A stretch of DNA of 64,000 bases, from contig NZ_BMBP01000006.1 of assembly GCF_014634745.1 (NCBI RefSeq), positions 1-64,000 on the forward strand. The letters are read 5' to 3'. A program made the position numbers and the translations under genes. The notes beneath the pieces are model-generated. The model had not been told where the DNA came from and searched no databases. It was given only the letters and a program-made list of their open reading frames with translations. This DNA comes from Leuconostoc pseudomesenteroides KCTC 3652 (lineage in GTDB: Bacteria; Bacillota; Bacilli; Lactobacillales; Lactobacillaceae). Shown piece after piece: positions 55,115-64,000 of this stretch (the stretch's first letter is position 1; each line of letters opens with the position of its first letter).

Positions 55115-57127
55115 ATGATTGAACACCAAACAGATCATGAATTTGAAGTGGTCTCCAAATATAAACCAACCGGTGATCAGCCGCAAGCCATCGAGCAGCT
55201 AGTCAGTGGCTTAAATAATAATGTAAAGGAACAAATTCTACTTGGCGCTACGGGAACCGGTAAGACTTTTACTATTTCCAATGTTATTAAGGATGCGCAA
55301 AGACCAACATTAGTGCTCAGCCATAATAAAACATTGGCAGGACAACTTTATAGCGAATTAAAAGAATTTTTTCCAAATAATGCTGTTGAATATTTCGTAT
55401 CCTACTATGATTATTATCAGCCGGAAGCTTATGTACCAAGTTCTGATACTTTTATTGAGAAAGATTCCGCTGTCAATGATGAGATTGATAAATTGCGTAA
55501 CTCAGCAACAAGCGCACTGTTAGAACGACGTGATACCATTGTAGTGGCTTCTGTCAGTTCAATTTTTGGATTGGGTGATCCACATCAATATAAAGATCAT
55601 GTGATTAGTTTACGGGTGGGCTATGAGTATGGTCGCGACCAGCTGATGCGTGACCTGATTGACGTTCAATTTACTCGTAATGATATTGATTTTCATCGTG
55701 GTACTTTCCGAGTCCGTGGTGATGTTGTCGAGATTTTCCCAGCCTCACAAGATGAGATGGCGTTACGCGTAGAATTTTTTGGGGATGAAGTTGATCGTAT
55801 TCGAGAAATTAATTCCTTAACGGGTGAAACAGTGTCAGAACGTGAACATGTTGCTATTTTTCCTGCTAAGCACTTTATGACAGATGACGATCAAATGCGT
55901 GTCGCCCTTGAAGGCATTCGCCAAGAAATGAACGAACAAGTTACAAAATTTGAAAAAGAAGGCAAATTAATCGAGGCACAGCGGATTAAACAGCGCACGG
56001 AATATGATTTAGCAATGCTTGAAGAAATGGGATTTGTTGGTGGTATAGAAAACTATTCACGTTGGATGGATGGTCGACAAGCTGGAGAGCCACCATTTAC
56101 ACTCCTAGATTTTTTCCCAGATGATTTTCTCATCGTAGTGGATGAAAGCCATGTGACAATGCCACAGGTGAGAGGCATGTTTAATGGTGACAAGGCACGT
56201 AAGGAGACATTGGTTAACTATGGTTTTCGATTGCCAAGTGCTTTAGATAATCGACCATTGACACTACCGGAATTTGAGCAACATGTGAATCAAATCATTT
56301 ACATGTCAGCCACACCGGGTGATTATGAAATGAACCGTGTAACACCAGAGCATATTGCACAGCAGATTATTCGCCCAACCGGTCTGCTCGATCCCGAGGT
56401 TGAAGTACGCCCAGTTATGGGTCAAATTGATGACTTAGTGGGTGAAATTAATTTGCGATCGAAATGTGATGAACGCGTCTTCATTACGACGCTTACTAAG
56501 CGAATGGCAGAAGATTTAACTGATTACTTGAAAGATTTGGGCATTAAAGTTGCCTACTTACATGCTGACATCAAGACATTAGAGAGAACGGAAATTATTC
56601 GTGATTTACGTTTAGGGAAGTATGATGTTTTGATTGGCATTAACTTGTTACGTGAAGGTATTGACGTGCCTGAAGTGTCCTTAGTGGCTATTTTAGATGC
56701 GGATAAGGAAGGCTTTTTGCGTAATCCACGCTCATTGATTCAAACCATTGGTCGTGCAGCACGTAACGAAAATGGTCATGTCATCATGTATGCCGATAAA
56801 ACCACCGCGTCGATGGCAGAGGCAATGGCAGAAACTAGTCGACGTCGTGAGATACAGATGGCATATAATGAAGCGCATGGTATTACGCCAAAGACCATTA
56901 AAAAGGAAATTAGGGATCTGATTTCGATTACGCATGCTGCTGTTTCGGATGACAAAGCAGTTGATTTGACGCAAGTGGCATTTGATGATTTGCCAGCAGA
57001 TGAGCAACAGGCTATTATTGATAATTTGACGGCACAAATGAAAGCAGCTGCTAAAGCGCTGGACTTTGAAGAAGCCGCTCAATTACGTGATAGTGTCATG
57101 ACATTAAAAACACGTGCTGGTCATTAA
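55115..57127 (+). CDS. uvrB: UvrABC excinuclease subunit B
   Basis: 670 residues. Walker A GATGTGKT, beta-hairpin [17 protein letters not shown]-like VDESHVT, helicase motif [11 protein letters not shown] and the C-terminal UVR coiled-coil ([15 protein letters not shown]). ATG 55115 matches family starts; the preceding in-frame GTG at 55094 is not needed. SOS box upstream. Confidence 0.97.
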   Translation: MIEHQTDHEFEVVSKYKPTGDQPQAIEQLVSGLNNNVKEQILLGATGTGKTFTISNVIKDAQRPTLVLSHNKTLAGQLYSELKEFFPNNAVEYFVSYYDYYQPEAYVPSSDTFIEKDSAVNDEIDKLRNSATSALLERRDTIVVASVSSIFGLGDPHQYKDHVISLRVGYEYGRDQLMRDLIDVQFTRNDIDFHRGTFRVRGDVVEIFPASQDEMALRVEFFGDEVDRIREINSLTGETVSEREHVAIFPAKHFMTDDDQMRVALEGIRQEMNEQVTKFEKEGKLIEAQRIKQRTEYDLAMLEEMGFVGGIENYSRWMDGRQAGEPPFTLLDFFPDDFLIVVDESHVTMPQVRGMFNGDKARKETLVNYGFRLPSALDNRPLTLPEFEQHVNQIIYMSATPGDYEMNRVTPEHIAQQIIRPTGLLDPEVEVRPVMGQIDDLVGEINLRSKCDERVFITTLTKRMAEDLTDYLKDLGIKVAYLHADIKTLERTEIIRDLRLGKYDVLIGINLLREGIDVPEVSLVAILDADKEGFLRNPRSLIQTIGRAARNENGHVIMYADKTTASMAEAMAETSRRREIQMAYNEAHGITPKTIKKEIRDLISITHAAVSDDKAVDLTQVAFDDLPADEQQAIIDNLTAQMKAAAKALDFEEAAQLRDSVMTLKTRAGH

Positions 57128-57162
57128 CCAACACCATTTAAATTAATTTAAAGAGAAAAAGA

Positions 57163-60024
57163 ATGGCAAAAACACAAATAGAAATTCGTGGTGCACGTGC
57201 ACACAATCTAAAAAACATTGATGTTGATATACCAAAAGATCGTTTGACTGTTGTCACGGGTTTGTCGGGATCTGGCAAATCATCGTTGGCATTTGATACT
57301 TTATATGCCGAAGGGCAGCGTCGTTATGTGGAAAGTCTAAGCTCTTATGCTCGCCAGTTTTTAGGTCAAATGGATAAACCAGACGTTGACTCGATTGATG
57401 GGCTATCACCTGCGATTTCAATCGATCAAAAAACAACCTCCAATAATCCAAGATCAACGGTTGGCACTGTTACAGAAATTAATGATTATTTTAGATTGTT
57501 ATATGCGCGAGTTGGTCGCCCAGATGATCCGGATGATGGCACAAAAATTATGTATACAATTGATCAAATGGTCAATGACGTACTCGAGCGGTTGCCTGAG
57601 GGGAGCCGATTGCAGGTTTTTGCACCAATTATTCAGCAACAGCGCGGCTCCCATGCTTCAGCATTTGATGTGATGCGGAAACAAGGCTACATTCGCGCCC
57701 GTGTTGATGGTGATTTGATTGAGTTAGACTCAGACAATAAGACATTAGATAAAAATGAAGCACACGATATTGATGTTATGGTTGACCGCATTGTTTTACG
57801 TGATAATTCTCGATCACGTTTATATGATTCAATTGAGTCAGCAGTGCGTCTCGCGGCTGGGCGCGTGACAATTGAGGTCGTATCACGAGATGAAAAAGCA
57901 GAATCAATTGTTTTAAGGTATTCTGATCATTACCTTGGCGAATTGAAAGATTTTCGTGTTGGTCGGCTAGAGCCACGACTATTTAGTTTTAATGCACCGC
58001 TAGGTGCTTGTGAATTTTGCCAAGGATTAGGCGTTACCCGTGAGGTTGATATTGATTTGGTTATTCCGGATCGGCACAAATCGCTTAACGAAGGGGCCAT
58101 CGTACCGTGGAATCCTATTTCATCTAACTATTATCCTGAAATGCTAAAGCAGTTTGCCGAACAATTCAAAATTGATATGGACAAACCGTTTGAGAAACTA
58201 ACTGCTAAACAACAAACACTCATCTTAAATGGCTCTGGCAATAAAGATTTTCATTTCCATTATGAAAATGATTTTGGTGGTGTTCGTGATGTTGACATAC
58301 CATTCGAAGGTGTGATTAACAACATTTCTCGTCGTTTTAACGAAACTAATTCTGACTTTACACGGGATCAGATGGCCAACTATATGACAGAGTTAACTTG
58401 TAAAGCATGTGGTGGCTATCGTTTGAACCCGGCAGCTTTATCAGTGAAAATTTCGGGCAAGCATATTGGTGAAGTTTCTGAAATGCCTGTTGACCAAGAA
58501 CTTAATTTTTTTAATGGTATCAGCTTGGGTCAACAAGATACAGAAATTGCGGCACCAATTATTAAAGAAATTAAAGATCGTTTGGGATTTTTGGAAAGTG
58601 TTGGCTTAAAGTATTTAACGCTTTCTCGTTCTGCTCGGACACTATCCGGTGGCGAGTCACAGCGTATTCGCTTGGCTACGCAAATTGGTTCTAATTTATC
58701 TGGTGTGTTATATGTTTTAGATGAACCATCTATTGGGCTGCACCAAAGGGATAATGACATGCTTTTGGCATCATTACAACGCATGCGTGATTTAGGTAAT
58801 ACGTTAGTAGTTGTGGAACATGATGAGGACACAATGCGTGCTGCTGACTACCTAATTGATGTTGGCCCTGGTGCTGGTGAACTTGGTGGAAAAATTGTTG
58901 CCAGTGGCACACCGGCGATTGTAGAGGCCAATCCCAACTCCTTAACGGGGCAATATCTATCCGGTAAAAAGTATATTCCCGTGCCGATTAAGCGTCGATC
59001 AGGAAATGGTGAGTACATTACCATTAAAGGCGCTAAAGAAAACAACCTTAAAAATGTCACCGTGAAGTTTCCTTTGGGGAAGTTTATTGCTGTTACTGGG
59101 GTGTCTGGATCAGGAAAGTCAACGTTAGTTAACACGATTTTAAAACGAGCCCTCAAGCAAAAACTAAACAATAATTCTGAAAAACCTGGCCGTTTTCGTG
59201 CCATTGATGGTGTTGAAAATATTGAACAAGTTGTTGACATTGATCAATCACCAATCGGGCGGACGCCTCGTTCAAATCCTGCTACTTATACTGGCGTATT
59301 TGATGATATTCGTGATTTGTTTGCACAGACAAATGAAGCAAAAATGCGTGGCTACAATAAGGGGCGGTTTTCATTTAATACCAAAGGAGGGCGTTGCGAA
59401 AATTGTCGTGGTGATGGTGTTATCAAAATTGAAATGAACTTTTTGCCAGATGTCTATGTGGCTTGTGAGGTATGTGGTGGCACACGTTATAATTCTGAGA
59501 CACTTGAAGTGAGCTACAAAGGCAAAAATATTTCACAAGTACTGAATATGACAGCAACTGAAGCACTTGATTTTTTTGCACCAATTCCTAAAATTGCCCG
59601 AAAATTGCAAACCATTAATGACGTTGGATTAGGGTATGTCAAATTGGGTCAATCAGCCACAACACTTTCTGGTGGCGAGGCCCAGAGAATGAAGTTGGCG
59701 TCGGAATTGCATCGTCGTACTAATGGTAAAACAATGTATATTTTGGATGAACCAACCACGGGACTTCATACAGATGATATTGCGCGTCTACTGCAAGTTC
59801 TTGAACGGTTGGTTGATGCTGGTAATACAGTGGTTGTGATTGAACATAATTTGGACGTGATTAAATCTGCAGATTGGTTGATTGATATGGGACCTGAAGG
59901 TGGTGCAGGCGGTGGTGAGGTATTAGTCACGGGCACACCCGAAAAAGTCATGAAAACAGAGCAGTCCTATACTGGACGTTATCTCAAAACAATTATTGAA
60001 CGTGACTTAGATCGCGGTAAATAG
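57163..60024 (+). CDS. uvrA: UvrABC excinuclease subunit A
   Basis: 953 residues, full length. Two ABC ATPase modules ([11 protein letters not shown] and [23 protein letters not shown] and [12 protein letters not shown]). Intact zinc modules: CEFC...CKAC and CENC...CEVC. Co-transcribed with uvrB (35-bp gap). Confidence 0.98.
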   Translation: MAKTQIEIRGARAHNLKNIDVDIPKDRLTVVTGLSGSGKSSLAFDTLYAEGQRRYVESLSSYARQFLGQMDKPDVDSIDGLSPAISIDQKTTSNNPRSTVGTVTEINDYFRLLYARVGRPDDPDDGTKIMYTIDQMVNDVLERLPEGSRLQVFAPIIQQQRGSHASAFDVMRKQGYIRARVDGDLIELDSDNKTLDKNEAHDIDVMVDRIVLRDNSRSRLYDSIESAVRLAAGRVTIEVVSRDEKAESIVLRYSDHYLGELKDFRVGRLEPRLFSFNAPLGACEFCQGLGVTREVDIDLVIPDRHKSLNEGAIVPWNPISSNYYPEMLKQFAEQFKIDMDKPFEKLTAKQQTLILNGSGNKDFHFHYENDFGGVRDVDIPFEGVINNISRRFNETNSDFTRDQMANYMTELTCKACGGYRLNPAALSVKISGKHIGEVSEMPVDQELNFFNGISLGQQDTEIAAPIIKEIKDRLGFLESVGLKYLTLSRSARTLSGGESQRIRLATQIGSNLSGVLYVLDEPSIGLHQRDNDMLLASLQRMRDLGNTLVVVEHDEDTMRAADYLIDVGPGAGELGGKIVASGTPAIVEANPNSLTGQYLSGKKYIPVPIKRRSGNGEYITIKGAKENNLKNVTVKFPLGKFIAVTGVSGSGKSTLVNTILKRALKQKLNNNSEKPGRFRAIDGVENIEQVVDIDQSPIGRTPRSNPATYTGVFDDIRDLFAQTNEAKMRGYNKGRFSFNTKGGRCENCRGDGVIKIEMNFLPDVYVACEVCGGTRYNSETLEVSYKGKNISQVLNMTATEALDFFAPIPKIARKLQTINDVGLGYVKLGQSATTLSGGEAQRMKLASELHRRTNGKTMYILDEPTTGLHTDDIARLLQVLERLVDAGNTVVVIEHNLDVIKSADWLIDMGPEGGAGGGEVLVTGTPEKVMKTEQSYTGRYLKTIIERDLDRGK

Positions 60025-60076
60025 TTGCATTTCCATTAAAACGTGGTATAGTTATTAAATGTAAGTAAGATTGCTA

Positions 60077-60106
60077 GAGTAATTAATTGAAAAATATTGA
60101 TTACTC
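60077..60106 (+). promoter_or_regulatory. Leader hairpin upstream of the 40-aa gene
   Basis: GAGTAATTAAT / ATTGATTACTC, an 11-bp stem (one G-U) with an 8-nt loop, 40 nt before the ATG. Confidence 0.5.
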
Positions 60107-60146
60107 CGTCCCTATTTGCAAAAAAACAAATTGGAGATCTCATACA

Positions 60147-60269
60147 ATGACAGAAAAATTAGACATTGCCTCAGCGGCTCGCAAGTTGAAAAGTCCTAAT
60201 ATTAAGACGCGTAAGCGTGCTCTAAAGGCAATTCATGACCTTGCCCGTCAAAAAACAGTTTCTAAGTAA
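60147..60269 (+). CDS. 40-aa basic protein (possibly a putative metal homeostasis protein)
   Basis: Begins MTEKLDIASAARKLKSPN and is rich in Lys and Arg, helical, without a signal peptide. ATG 60147 has SD TTGGAG; the longer frame from 60087 has none. I recall similar small lactobacillal proteins being auto-annotated as putative metal homeostasis proteins, but this is from memory and no metal ligands (Cys, His cluster) are visible. It has its own leader hairpin and terminator, so it is a real unit. Confidence 0.65.
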   Translation: MTEKLDIASAARKLKSPNIKTRKRALKAIHDLARQKTVSK

Positions 60270-60274
60270 CAGGT

Positions 60275-60306
60275 AGTCGTCCTACAAAATTGTGGGGCGA
60301 CTTTTT
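60275..60306 (+). terminator. Terminator of the 40-aa gene
   Basis: AGTCGTCCTACAA / TTGTGGGGCGACT (three G-U) with T5. Confidence 0.85.
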
Positions 60307-60345
60307 GTGTTAAAATGAAGTTAGTTTTTGGAAAGGTTAAAAAAT

Positions 60346-61314
60346 ATGAACCCTAAAATCGTGATTATTGGTGGCGGTTCCGGTTTGCCAGTTATCATTA
60401 AGCCTCTAGTCAGAGAAGCGGTTGATTTATCGGCCGTGGTGACTGTTGCTGATGATGGTGGCTCGAGCGGACTGCTAAGAGATTACATTAATATCGTGCC
60501 ACCAGGTGATATTCGTAATATTTTGGTGGCAATGGCCGATGTCGATCCAGAAATATTAAAGCTCCTACAATATCGTTTTCATGCAGAAGACGAATTCTTC
60601 GCTGAACATGCTGTGGGTAATTTAATTATTGCTGCGATGACGGAAATGCAGGGTAACATTTTTGATGCTGTGCAACGGTTAGCAACGTTTTTGCACGTCT
60701 GTGGTCACGTCTATCCTGTTTCAAATGAGCCGTTAGTTTTACATGCAGAATTTAAAAATGGATCGACTTTGGCGGGTGAGTCTGAAATTACGCATGCGCA
60801 TCAAACAATTGATCATGTGTGGGTCACTGGTGATGAACCAGGTGAGGAACCGAAAGCAGCACCGGAAGTTGTGACAGCAATTATGAACGCTGACATGGTA
60901 GTGTATGGGCCGGGTAGCTTGTTTACTTCGATTTTACCAAATGTTGTGGTGCCAGAAGTGAGACAGGCTCTCCAGCAAACATCAGCCAAACAAGTCTATA
61001 TTGCTAATATCATGACGCAAAAAGGCGAAACAGATGCCTATACAGATGCACAACATTTGCTAGCCCTTAATGCACATATTGGTGCACCCGTTGTTAATTA
61101 TGTTGTTTCAAATAGTAAAAAGGTACCAGACGATTTCGTTGATTTTCAGAAGTGGAATGAGATTTCGAAACAAGTTAAACTTGATGAATCAGCTGTAAAG
61201 GTTCAGGGCGCTCAGCAAATTGCGGGTGATTTTTTGCAATTACGTGATGCTGGGGCCTTCCATGATGGTCAAAAGATTGCTGATAAGTTGATGGAAATTT
61301 TAGGAAAAAAATAG
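60346..61314 (+). CDS. yvcK: YvcK/GlmR-family protein (gluconeogenesis factor)
   Basis: 322 residues. IGGGSGLPVIIKPL nucleotide-sugar-binding start, VTVADDGGSSG, PPGDIRN, YGPGSLFTSI: CofD-like Rossmann family. In Firmicutes it controls central carbon flow into peptidoglycan precursors. ATG 60346 chosen over 60328 because GGAAAGG lies at the right distance. In most relatives rapZ precedes it; here it does not. Confidence 0.92.
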   Translation: MNPKIVIIGGGSGLPVIIKPLVREAVDLSAVVTVADDGGSSGLLRDYINIVPPGDIRNILVAMADVDPEILKLLQYRFHAEDEFFAEHAVGNLIIAAMTEMQGNIFDAVQRLATFLHVCGHVYPVSNEPLVLHAEFKNGSTLAGESEITHAHQTIDHVWVTGDEPGEEPKAAPEVVTAIMNADMVVYGPGSLFTSILPNVVVPEVRQALQQTSAKQVYIANIMTQKGETDAYTDAQHLLALNAHIGAPVVNYVVSNSKKVPDDFVDFQKWNEISKQVKLDESAVKVQGAQQIAGDFLQLRDAGAFHDGQKIADKLMEILGKK

Positions 61315-62259
61315 ATGTCTTACGCTGCTGAAGTAAAAAAGGAACTAACTGGTTTGATTGTGCATGGCGGTAATGCCAAGGCAGAGTTATCGGCACTCAT
61401 GCGCATGAATGGCGTCAGCACACTCGGGCTAGATCAAAGCATTCGCGTTCAGACCGAAAATGCGGCAATTGCTAGACGCATTTACACGCTTTTAAAACAA
61501 AGTTATGATAATGTTGAGGTCGAAGTGACAGTCAGTGATCACAACCATTTGTCTCGACATAAGTCATACGGTGTATTGTTGAAAAGCCAGATCGATGATG
61601 TGCTAAATGACCTTGGGGTTGATCCTTTTGGTCTTCATCCAGAGATTCCATCGCGTCTTCTAAATCAAGTCGATAAAAAAAGATCTTTTTTACGTGGCGC
61701 TTTTTTGGCGACGGGTTCTGTCAATTCGCCGGAAAAAGCAAATTATCATTTAGAAATCTATACGACACATGAAGAACTAGGCGAGCAACTTTTGATAATG
61801 ATGTCCGGGTTTGATTTGCCAGCCAAAATGACTGATCGCGGTAATGGTTTCATTGTCTATTTAAAACGTGCTGAGAAAATTGTTGATTTTTTACAAACTA
61901 TCGGTGCAACGCAATCTATGCTGAGATTTGAAGACATTAGAATGATGCGTGATATGAGAAATTCGGTGAATCGGTTAGTCAATGCTGAAACAGCCAACAT
62001 GCAAAAAACGGCGATTGCCGCTAATAAGCAGGTGTCACAAATTCAGACGATTGCAAAGCAAATCGGTGGTTTGGATTTTCTGCCCCAAAAGCTTCGAGAA
62101 GTGGCACAGGCGAGACTAGATAATCCGGATGAATCATTGGCAGAACTAGGTGAAATGTTAGAAATTAGTAAATCAGGTGTTAATCATCGTATGCGAAAAT
62201 TAAAACAATTGGCAGAAATGATTGAAGCTGGTGAAGCGTATGATTTGACTAAATTGTAA
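61315..62259 (+). CDS. whiA: DNA-binding protein WhiA
   Basis: 314 residues. LAGLIDADG-like N-terminal fold ([25 protein letters not shown]) and C-terminal HTH ([22 protein letters not shown]). Sporulation/division regulator family found in all Gram-positives. Starts directly after the yvcK stop. Confidence 0.95.
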   Translation: MSYAAEVKKELTGLIVHGGNAKAELSALMRMNGVSTLGLDQSIRVQTENAAIARRIYTLLKQSYDNVEVEVTVSDHNHLSRHKSYGVLLKSQIDDVLNDLGVDPFGLHPEIPSRLLNQVDKKRSFLRGAFLATGSVNSPEKANYHLEIYTTHEELGEQLLIMMSGFDLPAKMTDRGNGFIVYLKRAEKIVDFLQTIGATQSMLRFEDIRMMRDMRNSVNRLVNAETANMQKTAIAANKQVSQIQTIAKQIGGLDFLPQKLREVAQARLDNPDESLAELGEMLEISKSGVNHRMRKLKQLAEMIEAGEAYDLTKL

Positions 62260-62263
62260 ATTT

Positions 62264-62290
62264 TTAGCACTCACGCTGTTAATGTGCTAA
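62264..62290 (+). promoter_or_regulatory. CIRCE operator (HrcA) upstream of clpP
   Basis: TTAGCACTC-N9-ATGTGCTAA, only two mismatches from the CIRCE consensus TTAGCACTC-N9-GAGTGCTAA. It may also act as the whiA terminator stem. No CtsR heptad repeat (GGTCAAA) was seen. Confidence 0.85.
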
Positions 62291-62345
62291 AATAATAATA
62301 AGTTAATTATTTGAATTAACCAAGCTAGGATACGAGGTAAAATTT

Positions 62346-62948
62346 ATGTGGCCCGGAGTTATTGAACAAACTGCAAATGGACGTGAAAACTATGATTTAC
62401 CATCACGTTTATTAAAAGATCGTATTATTTTGGTTCAAGGAGAAGTCGAAGATAGTATGGCAACCTCGATTGTTGCTCAGTTACTATTTTTGGAAGCTCA
62501 AGATCCAAACAAAGAAATTTCAATGTATATCAACTCACCAGGTGGTTCTGTTACAGCCGGACTATCGATTACTGACACAATGAACTTTATTAAGGCGCCG
62601 GTAACAACAATCGTGATGGGCCTTGCGGCATCAATGGGTACTATTATTGCTGCTTCAGGTGAAAAAGGTCATCGTTATATGTTGCCAAATGCCGAGTATT
62701 TAATTCATCAGCCAATGGGTGGTGCTGCCGGTGGCACACAACAGACAGACATGGCAATTATTGCTGAACAATTGACCAAAACACGTGCAAAGTTGAACAA
62801 AATTTTGGCTGATGCTTCTGGTAAAGATTTGGATCAAATCGCGCACGATACTGAACGTGATAACTGGATGAGTGCCGAAGAGACATTGGAATACGGCTTT
62901 ATTGACGGTATTTTAACAAAGTCTGGTGATAAGCCTATCTCAAAATAA
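62346..62948 (+). CDS. clpP: ATP-dependent Clp protease proteolytic subunit
   Basis: 200 residues. Catalytic Ser in GLAASMGTI, His in LIHQPMGG, Asp in [10 protein letters not shown]. General protein quality control with ClpX/C/E. Order yvcK-whiA-clpP is typical. Confidence 0.98.
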   Translation: MWPGVIEQTANGRENYDLPSRLLKDRIILVQGEVEDSMATSIVAQLLFLEAQDPNKEISMYINSPGGSVTAGLSITDTMNFIKAPVTTIVMGLAASMGTIIAASGEKGHRYMLPNAEYLIHQPMGGAAGGTQQTDMAIIAEQLTKTRAKLNKILADASGKDLDQIAHDTERDNWMSAEETLEYGFIDGILTKSGDKPISK

Positions 62949-62971
62949 AAACAACCGAGAGGTTGTTTTTT
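62947..62971 (+). terminator. Terminator of clpP
   Basis: AAAACAACC / GGTTGTTTT with a GAGA loop and T-rich tail. Confidence 0.9.
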
Positions 62972-62978
62972 AATGCAG

Positions 62979-63110
62979 AAAAAAAGCAGCTTCATCACGG
63001 CTGCTTTCATGAATTTAGATGTTGCGGGCATCTAAAAAATTCGAAGGAGAGTCATCTAGCGATGACGTTATTTAGGAGAGTTTCCAGCGCGTGTTGCTCT
63101 GGAATATCTA
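62979..63110 (-). ncRNA. Candidate small RNA with two anti-Shine-Dalgarno loops
   Basis: Read on the minus strand: hairpin 1 TTCCAG/CTGGAA (63082-63104); single-stranded CTCTCCTAAA (63071-63080); hairpin 2 GTCATC-GCTA-GATGAC (63051-63066); single-stranded CTCTCCTTCG (63042-63051). Hairpin 3 TTTAGATG/CATCTAAA (63014-63036) and terminator GCAGC/GCTGC with T7 (62979-63007) complete it. A promoter-like TTCACA-N17-TAGATA lies just upstream. About 125 nt, no ORF. UCUCCU is complementary to AGGAGA ribosome binding sites. Confidence 0.5.

Positions 63111-64000
<890 letters not shown>

Noticed and set aside
62834-63031. Minus-strand 65-codon frame over the clpP end
   Set aside because: Overlaps the clpP coding end and crosses the clpP terminator; no SD. 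The RNA structure, not the frame, is the notable signal.

Overview
The window is chromosomal DNA of a low-GC Gram-positive lactic acid bacterium, almost certainly Leuconostoc mesenteroides or a very close relative. The sucrose phosphorylase (43974-45446) and the D-lactate dehydrogenase at the right edge (63266 onward) read like the L. mesenteroides proteins I know. The other genes fit a heterofermentative, surface-decorated LAB: glycine-betaine uptake, ribose and deoxynucleoside catabolism, an LTA/glycolipid locus, MprF, WxL and LPxTG surface proteins. I see no tRNA, rRNA, CRISPR array, insertion sequence or phage gene.

Layout, left to right. (1) 1-2403 is the 3' end of a serine-rich-repeat adhesin; its reading frame is broken near base 293. 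(2) 2884-8037 is a five-gene operon resembling Salmonella deoPXK joined to phosphopentomutase and purine nucleoside phosphorylase (deoP-deoX-deoK-deoB-deoD). (3) 8086-9506 is a TetR regulator divergent from an unrecognised 7-TM protein. (4) 9582-13303 is busR divergent from busAA-busAB, the osmotic and c-di-AMP-regulated betaine ABC importer. (5) 13597-15130 encodes a small membrane protein plus a PgaC-like GT2 polysaccharide synthase. (6) 15565-18204 is a P2-type cation ATPase behind a long leader. (7) 18249-20844 is a NatAB-like ABC exporter with an unknown protein. (8) 21353-28396 is a surface island: a WxL-interacting protein, an Mga-like regulator with a secreted legume-type lectin, a CnaB LPxTS adhesin and a WxL protein. 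(9) 28850-29230 encodes a small protein with the complete calcium-binding signature of PA-IIL/LecB lectins. (10) 29389-36064 is rbsR and rbsD-A-C-B-K-rpiA.

(11) 36238-42588 holds tgt (with no cysteine at all), yajC, a hydrolase, mprF, an HD phosphohydrolase and a histidine phosphatase. (12) 42781-45446 is an MFS transporter plus sucrose phosphorylase under a cre. (13) 45619-49118 is a heterodimeric LmrCD/BmrCD-type ABC exporter. (14) 49292-55011 is the glycolipid/lipoteichoic acid locus: two glycosyltransferases, a LafC-like flippase, YkuJ and LtaS. (15) 55115-64000 is uvrB-uvrA (SOS box), a 40-aa basic protein, yvcK-whiA, clpP (CIRCE) and D-ldh; between clpP and ldh lies a candidate small RNA on the minus strand.

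Functional threads: pentose and nucleoside salvage (deo, rbs and rpiA feed the phosphoketolase pathway), envelope building and charge control (laf/ltaS, mprF, GT2), adhesion (SRR, WxL, Mga-lectin, CnaB, LecB-like), and osmotic/metal homeostasis (bus, P-ATPase). The observations I would follow first are the LecB-like lectin, the anti-Shine-Dalgarno sRNA candidate downstream of clpP, and the zinc-ligand-free, cysteine-free Tgt.
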